DNA of 64,000 bases from Carya illinoinensis (lineage: Eukaryota; Streptophyta; Magnoliopsida; Fagales; Juglandaceae). The translations under genes were made by a program, and so were the position numbers. Below are positions 1 through 12,221 of the stretch, piece by piece (the stretch's first letter is position 1; every line of letters starts with the position of its first letter). The notes under the pieces are model-generated. The model worked only from the letters and a program-made list of their open reading frames with translations, was not told where the DNA came from and ran no database searches. The DNA is taken from assembly GCF_018687715.1 (NCBI RefSeq), contig NC_056752.1:50438653-50502652 (forward strand). The letters are read 5' to 3'.

Positions 1-629
1 TTCAATTAGATTTGCTTAATTTGATTACTTAAAAATCAAAGAAAGTCTTAACATTGTTGATAAACGAAGTACTAACCCCTGTTTTATGTTTGTATTATTT
101 ACATTCAATTATATTTCAGGACTTGATTTTTTTTTTTTTTTTAATCTTTTAGTACTTCAAAACCAAAATGTTTGTCCTTCAAAAACTAGAATTTTTGTTA
201 AGTTTTTAACTAAGTGAGATAAAGTGTAGAATTCGAATCCAAACTCAAAACTTTTGTTCTTTAACTATATAAAATCATCATTTGTCCCAATAGAAAAATG
301 AAGATCTAATAATACGTATCTTTTTAACAAATAAACCCACGATTTATTTGACAAATAAACTCACATACGGTTTTTGGTGGCATGCGAGTTCTTTGACAAA
401 AAGCTGTGCTAATTGATCATAAGGCTCAAGTCTTACCGTAAGCAGTGTTTGGAGGTTGAGCTGTTCGAAATTAATTTCGAACATGTTACAAGCTGGATTT
501 CTAGTGTGTGCGCGACAAATTAAGACGCCGATTGATAATTATGATCTGGCTGAATTTATTTGATTAGAGCTGCAATAAATTAATCGATTGCTTTGTTCTA
601 ACTCTCTTTTTGGTGTAAAAAATTTCAAG

Positions 630-3600
630 GTTTCATCAGCATTGACTGTGGTAGCAATGAAGATAATTACATTGACCCGAGAGGTATTCCTTTCACGTCA
701 GATAAAAGATTTATAGATACTGGAATAGTTGGAACGGTGTCTGGAAATAAATATCATGATCAGGTGAGAAAGACACTCAGAAGCTTTCCTCGCGGAAAAA
801 GAAATTGTTACACCCTGCGACCTAAGCAAGGCAAAAACAACAAGTACTTAATCAGAGCTAGATTCACGTATGGAAATTATGATGGCAAAGACGAGGGCCC
901 AGTATTTGACCTATATCTTGGGGTTAATAAGTGGAGAACAGTAGACAATACGAGTGGAACCTATCATGAGATAATTCACGTAGCTTCGAGGGATTACATA
1001 GATGTTTGTCTTGTGAACATTAGCCAAGGTGTACCCTTCATTTCAGCGTTGGAGCTACGGCATTTGGACTCTTCCATGTATCGCATCGAGAGCGGGGCAC
1101 TGTCAAAGCTTTGGCGAAGCGATGTTGGCCCCAGAACAGACAATTCCATAATCAGGTGAATCATTTTCATACCATCCTCATGAGGGATCCAATTTATATT
1201 TTGTTAGGGAAAAGATTCCCACAGATAATTCTTACCAATAAAGTCATGCATCGATTTTCTCCCTCTTTTTTTTTAAGATTTGTCATTTGAGTTTTTTTAT
1301 ATTTTAGTATTGTATTTTTTATGTTTTTTAAAAAAATACTTTAAAAAAGAAAAACAAAAATTATACTATCATTACCACCATCGGTGCTCTAGTCTACTTT
1401 GTTAAGCAAGCTGCTCTATATATTCACTGTTAAATTTTTTTTAATCTCTTGTACCGGTGATTCTACATACATCTTGATTGCATGCATTATTACAATTTAT
1501 TATAACATTGCGTTTAGAATTTTATAAACGAAAATTTTGATTTGTATATTAGATTTATTTTATAATAAAAATAATTTTATATATTTACTTTTAGTTATAT
1601 CTCTTTACGTCTAAAACATATCTTCAATGCGTTTATTCATCTTTGGCTCGCGTTCATCAATTCATATAAAAGCTAGCGCTTGATTGTTCAAGTACGTATC
1701 ATTTTGTTCTGACACTATCTGGGGAAAAAAAAATGCTGCCATTTAGGTATCCAAATGATACGTATGATCGGTACTGGCACTCTTCTCTAAAAGATGATTG
1801 GATTGAAATTGCCTCCAGCTCGACCATTAACACGGCCTCCAATAGTGATGGAGCTTATGGATTGCCAGCTGAAGTGATGAAGACTGCTGCCAAAACACAG
1901 AACGCGAGCATTCCCTTAAAAGATTACTTCACGCTAAATCCTCTTTTAAAATATTATTGTTACTTTCACTTTGCTGAGGTTGAGAAACTTGAACCTGGCC
2001 AGCAGCGGGAATTGACAATTTCTTTGGATGGTCAACGCTATCTGACTGAATCTCTCATACTTGATTATCTAAATCCACATACAATAGTCCAAGATAATCC
2101 GCCAATTACCGGAGAGTCGAGCTTGCACTTCTCAATAAATGCGGCTCAGGGAACTCATCTTCCTCCAATCCTCAATGCCTATGAGATTTTCGAGTGGGTA
2201 GAGCTACCAAATGAACCAACTGCCACAGAGGACGGTATGCCTTCTTCTCTTTTCTATTTTCTTGTACGGATTAAGTGCAGTATTTCGGTGTTTGGTGATG
2301 GTCCTCTGTATATATAAGGAGGAGTCTTTTCTCAACAAAACAAAACATAATTTATGTTCTCAATGTCGTTATTAAAGGTTGAACTATTGATTCAAAAGTT
2401 TTAAAACCGTTGATACTAATTTGATCAACTCAACTTTTTAACTATTCCCCTACTCTTCCGAATCCAACTTCCTTGAAGGTTTACTCTATTGACATTGACC
2501 TCCATAATGTGGACCTTATTATGATACTAATTATTAAATATCCAAACAATAATCTAAAAATTCTAAGACTGTGATACTAATTTGATTAAACCTTAACCAA
2601 CATCATACCACTCGTGTGAGTGGTGATGGTCCTATATATGAAGTCTTGGGAGGACTAAAGCCCCCAACATACTCTAACATTGCATCCTTTTGCAGGGGTG
2701 TCCCACACTGGGTGTAAATCGTCCAAGATGTGTACCAATTTAGTTGCATCAGTTTAGTGTGAACTGTGAACCGATCCTCTCATGGGAAATCTATCAGTAC
2801 CATAGGGGAATTACATGTAACATGGTTAGAGTGTACACTATTATGATGTAATTACAACCACACATCTTCAGAAGAATAATTTTGTTGTTGTCAACAGTTT
2901 TTTTAATTTATATATCACTGAAATCTGGGTATCTTCCCTGTGGTCATACAATTAACTGCCAAAGCAAACTTTTGAGTTCTTAGAAATGGCATAGTATCAT
3001 GGATGGCAATTTTACCCGTCACCATAGAATCCACAAATGAACCGTTAATGGTAGTTCTAATTCGCTTTAAGTATCATACATGCTACAACATTCAGGCAAA
3101 TTTAGCCTCATGGAAAAGGCACATCTGTGCATCTGCTGTAAATTTTGGTTCAAAGTGTCACATTTCATATTACTCATGGGATGGTTTGTATCTAAAATTC
3201 TCCCTCCCCCTCTCTCCCACATTACTGTTCAATGATTGTCTGTTGATTCTAGTTTTGCCATTAATAATCTTAGTTCAAGCTATCATGGAAATCAAGACAC
3301 GCTACAACGTGACTAGAAACTGGCAAGGCGATCCATGTGTCCCTAGTGAATACTTGTGGGATGGTTTAAACTGCACTAACGACAATCCTCCAAGGATCAT
3401 CACATTGTAAGTGCGCTTCCGAAACATAAAACTTCTGTGGAGGCATTCATGCTGTGAAACTTTCATTTTGACAGAAACTACGAAGATGGTGGCTCCCTTG
3501 TTCACAGGGGCCAACTACAAGAGATTCTTTTTTTTTTTTTTTTTACTTGAATTAATTTATTATTTATTATTTAGTTTTTTATTGCATCTTAACATTAAAC

Positions 3601-6600
3601 AATGGCAATAACCTCCTCGTTTCATAATTTCAAGCAGGAACTTGAGCTCAAGCAAATTGACAGGGGATATCACTACTTCATTCTCCAAGCTCGAACTACT
3701 GCAGTCCTTGTGAGTTTTAATTTGAAATGTGACAAATATTTAAACATTCAGTTTCTAAACACCAGTATTAGCCAAACACCAGCAGGTTAAGCAACACAGT
3801 CAGCCAGCTCGAGATTACCAATTGGTGGATGGACCCATGATTTCTGTAGATGTTAATAATTAGAGTGTGTATTAATTTGTGGGATTTGATTCCAGGAACT
3901 TTTACTTGGAAAGAATTATACTTATATGCAAGTCCTGCTATTTAATATTGGTTTTCAAGCACTGAAAACAATTGTTTAAGTTGCTAGGATTTTTATGCAA
4001 GATATTTTTTTCCTTTTCAGAGATTTGTCATTTAACAATTTAACTGGGCCACTGCCACAAGTTTTGGAACAGCTACCTAATTTAAACACTCTGTAAGTCG
4101 TGGAACTCTGATCTAGGTGTTGCAAACAATATCTTCAGGAAAGGAATTTGAAGTGATCTACTAACACTATCTTTGCAGGGATTTACGAGGGAACAAGTTC
4201 ACAGGTTCAATTCCTGAGGTTCTTCTGGAACATTTTAGGAATGGAAAATTAGACCTAAGGTTAGATTATCTTCCTCCCTATATAAAATATTCCACTTGTT
4301 GGGCCATTCATTAAATGAGAGTATGGCCCACACGCGATGAGAAATGTTAATATATAAAATAAATAAAATGTTAATCCAATAAGGAGAATTCAACACTACT
4401 TTTGCCTGGAAAGATGTGGAAATAGCCATGTCGTGCGCAATATTTCTATTTCTCAATTTCCTTATTAATGTTATAACCACTTTATCCTTTTTTTCTGTAC
4501 ATTGCAAATGCTTGAAGAAGTATATTTCCAATTGTAATTCCTTTTTTTTTGCATGACGGATGGCATCATCTAATATATAATAACTGACCTGACATCTTTA
4601 CTTGATGCCTTGATGCACTTTATAAAAGGGTTGATGCACGTCCAGATCTTTGTCTGTACAACTCATGTAAGGGAAAGAAGAAAAAGGAGTTTGTCATTCC
4701 AGTTCTTGCATCGTTTATAACAGCAGTCTCGATCCTTCTCTTCATCGTTAGTGCTCTTGCTATATATAGAAGGAAAAGAGGATCAGGTAGTTCCTTCTTT
4801 ATTTTCTGCTGCATAGTTGTTATCCCAGTTTATATAGGCGAGCTTGCTTACAAAGATATAGCACTCAATGGAAATTAACCTTATTTTCTTGTGATAAACC
4901 GAAGTCTTTTATAATTAATTCGTAAAAAAAATTATAGAAAGATATAAAAAAGAACACGATCATGGAAGGAAACTGCAAATGATCGATAAATGAATTACAT
5001 TAGCGGCACACCATGGTAGGTGAAAGCGATGAATGTGCTCATTCTACTCGCCTGATGCTTGGGTTCAATTCTCCCCATACTCATGTTTACACCTAGTTTT
5101 GAGAGGTCGGCAATATGTATCCTTCTTTAGATTGGCATCCTGATGCCCTTTCTTGCTCAACCATTAAGGTAATATTAAAAATAAAGAGTTTCATCCTCCC
5201 ATTCATTATCCATTCATGTTTGTACTATCTATACCATATAACCATCGCAACACAATCCCCTGCTATTTTGTAAAATCAAGTATCCCCAAAATCTTGAGGC
5301 TGACCTTGAAAAGGGATCTAACACATCCCAAGCATGAAATCCAGGACTTCTTCTAGCATTACTCACTGTCAAAACTATAATGCAGAAACCCAAGCATGAG
5401 GGTTAATGTGCATTCCCCTTTAGGATAAGTGGTCTCGGCATTTAATTGTAGTTATAACAAAAATGAGAGATTTAAAACATAAACTAAGCACATGACAATG
5501 CAAGCTGCAAACTTATTTTTAGCAGAGGTGAATGATTCAATTTTGATAATCTTTCTTGCTGTAGCCACGGTTACCAAACCCAGCATCAAATCAAAGAATC
5601 GACAATATAGCTACTCTGAGGTTGTCAAGATAACCAATAACTTTAAAAACATCATTGGCCAAGGAGGATTTGGAAACGTGTACCTCGGAAAATTGAAAGA
5701 TGAAATTCAAGTTGCCGTTAAGTTTCTCTCTCCTTCATCAAAGCAAGGGTACAAGGAATTTAGAGCAGAGGTTAGATGGAATAGAAGCCAGTGTTTGCAA
5801 TTACTTGAAAGTTTCAATGACTACAATTTCGCGCAACTAAACAATGGAAGTCCTTTTCAAAATGCAGGCACAGCTCTTAATGGTAGTTCATCATAGAAAC
5901 TTGGTTACTCTTGTTGGATACTGTGATGACGGTGAAAACAAGGCGCTCGTATACGAGTACATGGCTAACGGGAATCTGCAGCAACATTTGTCAGGTATTT
6001 GCAATCTTGTTTTTGCAACCTGACGCATGATTGCAAAAACCTGGGGTATTTTTTTATGACAACCAAACTGAATTAGACAAAATTGGAATGTTTTTGCTGC
6101 AGTGACAAACCCAAATGTCTTAACATGGAATGAGCGACTTTGTATTGCAGTGGACGCAGCACACGGTTTGCAAACAAATTAACCACATAATTATTCATCT
6201 TCAGCATCTTTGTATTTCTTTTTTCTTTGCTTGAATAAGTCCACGTTGTTTACTGGTGGAGTTACAGGGTTGGAGTATCTACATAATGGTTGCAAGCCAC
6301 CTATCATCCACAGAGATTTAAAACCGTCCAACATCCTACTAAACGAATACATGCAAGCCAAGATAGCTGATTTTGGGCTTTCTAGAGCCTTTACCACCGA
6401 AAGTGATTTCCATGTGTCAACTCGCCCAGCTGGCACTTGGGGATACGTCGATCCAGAGTAAGTGTTCAGACCTACTGATTTCTGCATAGCTCTTTTTTTA
6501 GTTATACTGGAATCAATTATCATGTCCAAAGTTCTTGTACCAAAATTTTCTACTGCCAAAATATGTTTTTCCCTTGAGAATCCAAAATCTCCAAAATGTA

Positions 6601-7242
6601 TGGCCTGCCCTTAATTCAACGTGCGAGTTGTGTAAATTGGACACCCTCGCTTTATTCACCAGTGCAAGTTGTCTAAATTTTTAGAATGCCTCCTGCTATT
6701 ACTCAAGTAAGGATCAAGAAATCAAGCATTATTATAAGTAATAATTTGAAGCTTTAAATTAGTACTTGGGTTTCTTATACTGTTCTATTGACCCTCATCT
6801 GTGTTCTACTTGCAGAATTCCTACAGCTAGGAACTCCAATAAAAAAAGTGACGTCTATAGCTTTGGGATTATTTTGTTGGAGCTTATAACTGGTCGCCCT
6901 GCAATAATAAGAGGTCCTATGCGAAACAATCACATACTTGATTGGGTTAATCCTTTGATTGAAAGGGCAGATATTCAAAATATTGTTGATCCAAGACTTG
7001 AAGGAGAATTCAGCACCCATTCTGCTTGGAAAATTGTGGAAATAGCCATGTCGTGCGCACTGCCGGTTGCAATCCAAAGGCCAGACATGAGTCAGGTATT
7101 GACAGAACTAAAGGAATGTTTAGCTCTGGTATTGACTCGTGGAAGAAATCAAAGGATGACAACTGAGTGCAGAACTTCAAGCATGCCACACAACACATTC
7201 CATGTGGAGCTAGAATCAGAAATTGCTCCCATCGCTAGATAG
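630..7242 (+). CDS. Malectin-like/LRR receptor-like kinase, copy A (exons 2-13; exon 1 is left of the window)
   Basis: Twelve coding exons with GT-AG borders and matching phases: 630-1155, 1747-2234, 3280-3406, 3638-3709, 4021-4092, 4179-4259, 4629-4786, 5565-5770, 5868-5994, 6103-6165, 6268-6457 and 6816-7242 (stop TAG). Exons 2-3 encode a malectin-like ectodomain (starts [28 protein letters not shown]). Exon 4 carries NWQGDPC and WDGLNC, exons 5-7 LRRs ([22 protein letters not shown]), exon 8 a Lys-rich stretch and one membrane span, exons 9-13 a Ser/Thr kinase: glycine loop GQGGFG, VAVK lysine, [18 protein letters not shown]. The HRD motif makes it an RD kinase. The activation segment reads [10 protein letters not shown] where this family usually has AGTPGY. 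The expected role is plasma-membrane signalling; the ligand is unknown. It differs from copy C at two residues I could see: Gly for Asp in WQ(G/D)DPC, and Phe for Ser in the activation loop (base about 6408). Positions 1-629 are intron 1. Confidence 0.9.
4381..4439 (+). pseudogene. 59-bp kinase-exon fragment inside intron 7 of RLK-A
   Basis: This segment aligns without gaps to 7001-7059 of the gene's own last exon (the stretch encoding [12 protein letters not shown]). It differs at several bases and reads as a related [12 protein letters not shown] peptide, so it came from a divergent paralogue. Copy C has it at the matching place (about 53337-53395). Copy B lacks it, together with roughly 100 bp of flanking sequence. 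It lies in an intron and should not be translated. Confidence 0.75.
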
Positions 7243-9454
7243 TTTCTAAAGAAAACTATGCGCAAAAGTTCCTTCAATGCAATATGACAAGTGATATGTT
7301 TGAAGACCTTATTATATCCTTGTTTCATGTGTATCTTTTTTTCAATCGAGTATGAGACCGAATACTGTTATGCATTTCAACAGCTTTCTAGGTTCCGTTG
7401 GACTTATGAAGTACAATGATTACTAGTTTGTATTTCGAATGTGTCTAAAACAGTGTTTGAAAATCCATATATGCTAATCTACATGAAGGAGAGGAAGTTG
7501 AATAGATTTTATGCAACCATGTTAAGGGACCAATAAATCAATATCAATTCAAGTCACTTTCAGAAATAAGATCCTCTTCTTTTAGTTTATCATCATCCCA
7601 TTAAGAATCAAGTAAGAAGAAGAGAACTTTCCAGCAATGAATATGGGATGTAAGCTAGCAGCCTAGCAAGATGAAGCAGCAGAAGCAAGCAAAGTGTTTC
7701 AGGCCTCCAAAAGTCGGAAGAAGAAAATAATGCTTGTTGTAGAAGGAAGAAAGTGTGACTGAGTGAAATCCTATAATAAAAAGAAAACACTCTTAAAAGT
7801 GTTTACTTAGAATAAATCAATTAACTATTACAAAAATATTTACAATCACCCTTTTCCACAAAATCGTTGTTGAGGCTATAATCCCTCTTATATGTATACC
7901 AACTTGTTTGCCTCACTGTAATATCAGTCAAAACTTTGACAATTAACTTGATTTTATTTATTAGAATTCCAGTAGCTGAACTCTCTTTAGATCATACGAA
8001 AATTCAAATTGGTGAAACTCGGTGGATTTGAAGTTTGATGAAAAGATATACATCAGGGTGCTTGCCTGTTTTATAGCCACTTGTGGAAAACAGTAAATCA
8101 GATGTCTTTCCGAGTTGTAGTTTTCATTTCTTTGATGGTAGTGATCACATATGTAATAAACTTATGGTTAATGTTTTGCGTGAGATTTCAATTCTCCCTT
8201 ATTTAAATAAGGGTCTCTTGTATTTCAAAGCTATTCTGAAAGTTAGTAAGTAATGAAAAATATATTTTGGATATTGATGTCTTCGACATCTAAAACAAGT
8301 CGGCAGAGTCCGGGAAAATTTGTATGGCTTGTGTCGAGATTGGTTTGTCTTAATTTTTGGAAGTAAACCGACCCGAACTCCAATCACACCTCGTATGTAT
8401 AAAATAAATATGAATATAGAGAGAATGTGAAACTGTTCTTAATCTTGAATTTCATCGTTTTCATTCGTATTGTTTGATGTATCCATTTTTAATGAAATAG
8501 CCTTTCTTGCTAACAGAATTGAGCATTGTCATGAATTGTCAAGTCAAGCACAATCCGGTTGAAAAACATTATAGTTAGGTAGGTTCATTCAAAGTCATAA
8601 ATCACATAAATGGAACCTCCTATTTGTCAGCTCTTCCCTTCAATTAGTGAGCCATTGATTTGCATGCTATCCACAATGAAAATGACAATGCAACGCTCAT
8701 CCTAATCCTAAAGTTGTTTGTTTTTAAATGATCGGCCACCGGATGGCGTCTGTGAGCCGGAGGGAACCTATGATCTAAATCTCAGACCAGTCAAGTCAAA
8801 ACTCCTGAGGGCTCAAATAATCAAATTATGATCAAAACTAGACCATTGATTTTGCTTTATTTAATGGTCATCAGGACAATCATGTCGATTTGTACGGTAG
8901 CATGTATCAATGCCTTTTTAGAGAGGGAAATCAATTTTTTCCCGTTCAAACAAAGCTAAAGATATCTAAGCAAATGTCGTGCTGAAACCTAATGCGAGGC
9001 TAGAGAAGCTTTTCCCAAAAAAAATTAAAAAAAAAAAATGAAAGAACGACTTTTTTTATTATTATTATTTATGATTATAAAATAACTTTTTCTTTTTTTC
9101 AAAAAAAAAAAAAAAATTATACCTCCCATTTTGTTCATATATAAATTATAACCTCCCCAAAGGCAGAGGAATATCAATATTACAACGTCAAACTGTCTAA
9201 CCACCAAACAAAAGGAAAACGAGCCAACACAAACCAACAACAAATAACCCAAAACGTAACAATTTAAAGTCTAATTATAGGTAAGCCAATTTTGTCCAAC
9301 CGAAGTAAACCTCTCAACTGCCTAGGTAGCTGCCTCCCATCCTCATATCTACACGTTCTTCACGTTGGCGAGCCAAAAAAATCGGTAGCTTGATTACCTT
9401 CCCAAAATTGATGTCCTATATTGTTGTCATATTGAAGCAAGGCTAGAGAAGCTG
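7243..9454. other. Spacer between RLK-A and CRP1
   Basis: I see no supportable gene here. The part to about 8665 is the 3' flank of the RLK and is nearly identical to 56199-57621. The part from 8604 on matches 59350-60185 instead. Short reading frames do not resemble known proteins. An insert of about 420 bp at roughly 9011-9434 is flanked by direct repeats of about 17 bp (GGCTAGAGAAGCT core, at 8993-9010 and 9435-9453); CRP2 lacks it. Confidence 0.6.
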
Positions 9455-9461
9455 TATAAAT
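9455..9461 (+). promoter_or_regulatory. TATA box of CRP1
   Basis: TATAAAT lies 71 bases before the CRP1 start codon. An equivalent TATAAAT(A) motif stands at the same distance before CRP2 (57974) and CRP3 (60186). Confidence 0.6.
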
Positions 9462-9525
9462 TTGCCTCATCATATAACCTCATTTGTGTTCATCTAAGCA
9501 AATCTATTACATAATAAAAAAGGAA

Positions 9526-9843
9526 ATGGCTGGAAACTCTTTGAGGCCCGCTTTCGTGACCCTCTTTATGTTTGCAATCATCTTATTTCCAATGGTAATA
9601 TGCGATGCAGCTCAGTTTGCTCAAGAAGGTAAAAACTCCATTATAGCCTGATCATAAATAATACTTTTATCAATCATGACTATAAGATTTTTAGATTTTA
9701 ATTGAACAAATCTCGTTTTGTTTTGGGTTTCAGTTGTATGTCCTACTTGTGTATGTTGCACGCCTAAACGACCGGGGTCTTGTTGCCAGTGTTGCGCTGC
9801 TTCCATCGAGACACCTCCCGAGAATGGGTCACCCAAAGCTTAG
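9526..9843 (+). CDS. Small secreted cysteine-rich peptide CRP1 (70 aa, 2 exons)
   Basis: Exon 1 is 9526-9628 and exon 2 is 9734-9843, with a GT-AG intron of 105 bp. The ATG is the first after the TATA box. The product begins MAGNSLRPAF, followed by a hydrophobic signal-peptide core ending near ICDA. The mature part has eight cysteines spaced C-x2-C-x-CC-x7-CC-x-CC, then a hydrophilic tail ending NGSPKA. I do not recognise the family. The nine-residue loop bounded by cysteines (CTPKRPGSC) has the length of a Bowman-Birk inhibitor loop, but the rest of that motif is not there, so I make no assignment. A role as apoplastic signal, defence peptide or inhibitor is possible. The two-exon structure is repeated in three copies, which supports a real gene. 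Confidence 0.75.
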
Positions 9844-10634
9844 TACTGATGTCCCTCTTTCAGATGCTGTCGAGACCTATGCGGGCAGCAGTATAATTCA
9901 TATATATCATGAATAATGGGAATTTCTGCACTTTACTTACCACTTTGATTTCTGAGAATAAATTAGCCTATTTATTTGCTAAAATCAAATGAAATGATTC
10001 ATGAATAAAAGAAATTCCTCGTGGATCCATCTTCTTTAAAAGAATTTCTGCAGTTTGTGATATATATAATATATATAATAATGAATAATGTTATATATCA
10101 CACCACCATCCCACTTCAATCATACTATATATGATGTGATACATTTATCATCATTTGATGATAAAGAAGTATGTAATAAATGATCATTCAATTGTGCTAA
10201 ATGTGCTATATCTTACTTAGTAAGATATAAGTGAGGTGATAATATGGTATATAAAATTTTTCTATAATAATATGTAGTCTGTGATGTGTAAGTTCACGTA
10301 TTTTTTTTAAAAAAAATTAAATAAATCTAGAACTCATATAAAAAAAAATTATTTTTTGAATAAGCAATACTAAGTTTAAAAAAAAAAAAGTATGCCCTTT
10401 ATACAACTTAGATTGTATCTAGTATAATTTATAATATTTTAAGAAACAAAATAAAAGAAAATGATAAGTTTTAATAATGAGATGAAATGAGTTGAGATCA
10501 TTTTTCAACACAAACGGAGCCTAGTTTGTGACTACGTTGGTCTATAAACGGTGGGCCCATCCATGGAGATGAAACTCAAGGTGGTTGGATAGTATCGAGC
10601 CCGTTGGGGTCTTAGCATAAATTATGATCGACCC
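9844..10634. other. 3' flank of CRP1
   Basis: No gene seen. The sequence matches 63210-64000 downstream of CRP3, and part of it (to about 10075 and again from about 10270) matches the flank of CRP2. The extra segment between is a MITE, listed separately. Confidence 0.6.
10080..10268. repeat. Palindromic MITE downstream of CRP1
   Basis: Left and right halves are imperfect inverted repeats: ATATCACACCACC and TCATACTATATATGATG on the left are mirrored by GAGGTGATAATATGG on the right, around a TGATGATAAAGAAG centre. The CRP2 flank near 58590 lacks the segment (empty site). CRP3 has it at about 63446-63634. Related copies lie at 37117-37213 plus 40691-40768 and at about 23740-23880. Confidence 0.7.
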
Positions 10635-12220
10635 AGCACTTCTTTCACCTCCAAAATTTAACAGCTTTTCATACAATCAGCCCTGCTAGCTACCAGCACT
10701 TGACCAAACTGAATCATATAACTTAAGGTCTCCTAGGATCCATGTAACAACAGTCTACCCTTAATTTTAATTTTATTTTTATTTTCCAGAGATCCATTTA
10801 AATGGTAAAAGGATTTAGAGAGGTGTTTGAAATACAAATTCAGGATTTACCTGCTAAAATAAAATATATTAGTAAGGCTTATACCATTGACAATAGATTT
10901 TGTAAAATACAATTTTCTATAAAATATAAAGAAAGATGAGTCATGACCAAAAGTCTCATCTAATGGATCGTCTATTCTATTTCTATTTTCCATTAACTAT
11001 ATAAATTAGAGGGTAATGTTCATTGTCTAAACAATTTTTTTTTATTATTATTTCTCTTTCATTTCATCCTCCTTTCATTTTTATCTTCTTTTCATTTTAG
11101 CCCTTTATATCACTTTCTCACAAGCACCACTCTCTTATCTCTTATTTACTCTTTAGCACTCTGGTTTATATGCCTTTGACTTTTATGCATCTAGAAGTTT
11201 GAGGATATGATTGGAAATAATTCTCATATTCTTTCTTCTTTTTTCATCTCATCTTATTTCATTTATTTTTTAAAAATTATTTAAATATAAACATTTTCAA
11301 ACTACTCATTACAATTTGTCTAAACTTTCAAAAAAATAAAAAAATAAACTAGATTTTGTTTGGTTTAAGTCAAATTTACTTTAAGTGAAAATGATCAAGA
11401 CACCATGCATTATTTCATTGTTCAAAAAACAAATTCTAGCCAAAGTCGTTGGAAGGTACCATATTTTTATATATAGATTCTCTTAATTTTTCTCTATTTT
11501 TTTAATTTAGACTATCATATTATAAAAATTCTATGTGCAGTCATTTTTATGCACTCTTTTGTGCACTCCAATGATATAATTGGTTGGATATTAAAAAAAA
11601 AATTAATCCAGCCAATCATATCAGTGGAGTGCGCAGAGAGTATGCAAAAATGACTGTATGTAGTATTGCTCATCATATTATATATGAGAGATATATATGA
11701 AAAGATATGAAGTTATTATTAGTAGTTAGAGAAAATATTTAAAATAAATAAAAAAATAAAAAAATAATATTAAAAAAAGATATTGTAATATATGATATGT
11801 TGTACAAATTAATATAAAAAGTAAAAAAAATAAATTTTGATGATAGACTTGGAAAAATAAGATAAAGAAGTCATTGTATATGACAAGTGGCGTTCATTTC
11901 GTTTATTGGGACTTGAATTCTATGGTCTGTGATGGCCGATGGGGTACTACTATGTACCCACGGATGCAGACAAAGGATTAGAAGTCATAGACAAAGGATT
12001 CTTTTTATATAAGTAACATTTATCCGAAGTAATTATTTGATATTAAACATAAAAACAAAAAAGGGTACAAGATATTACGATAATCAAAGTAATTTTTCTT
12101 GACCATCCATCTGGGTCTTTCTAATTACTAATTTCTATTGTGCTATCGATTGAGCAGGAGAGAATATTTATGAGTACGTACGTACGTAGGTAGTTCGGTG
12201 GTTATTGACACGAATAGTAG
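10635..12220. other. Gene-free AT-rich stretch
   Basis: No reading frame resembles a protein. The stretch contains T-rich and A-rich runs and the foldback at 11531-11663. Confidence 0.5.
11531..11663. repeat. Foldback MITE, about 133 bp
   Basis: The arm CTATGTGCAGTCATTTTTATG..., continuing through GCACTCCAATGATATAATTGG, pairs with the right arm CCAATCATATCAGTGGAGTGC...TGACTGTATGTAG. Stems are about 55-60 bp with few mismatches and a short A-rich loop. Confidence 0.75.
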
Positions 12221-12221
12221 T

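Noticed and set aside
3003..3410. 135-codon frame in intron 3 of RLK-A (also in B and C)
   Set aside because: Only its last part is coding (exon 4). The rest is intron, ends in pyrimidine-rich sequence before the acceptor, and has no similarity to any domain.
4620..4814. 64-codon minus-strand frame
   Set aside because: Antisense of exon 8, which encodes the membrane span on the plus strand.
6191..6559. 122-codon minus-strand frame (and the same at 55147-55515)
   Set aside because: It is the reverse of kinase exon 12 and its intron. The sense strand carries HRDLKPSN and DFG with proper splice sites.
9526..9843. CRP as a Bowman-Birk protease inhibitor
   Set aside because: Only the nine-residue loop length agrees. 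The usual P1 position and the conserved Cys/Asp pattern of that family are absent.
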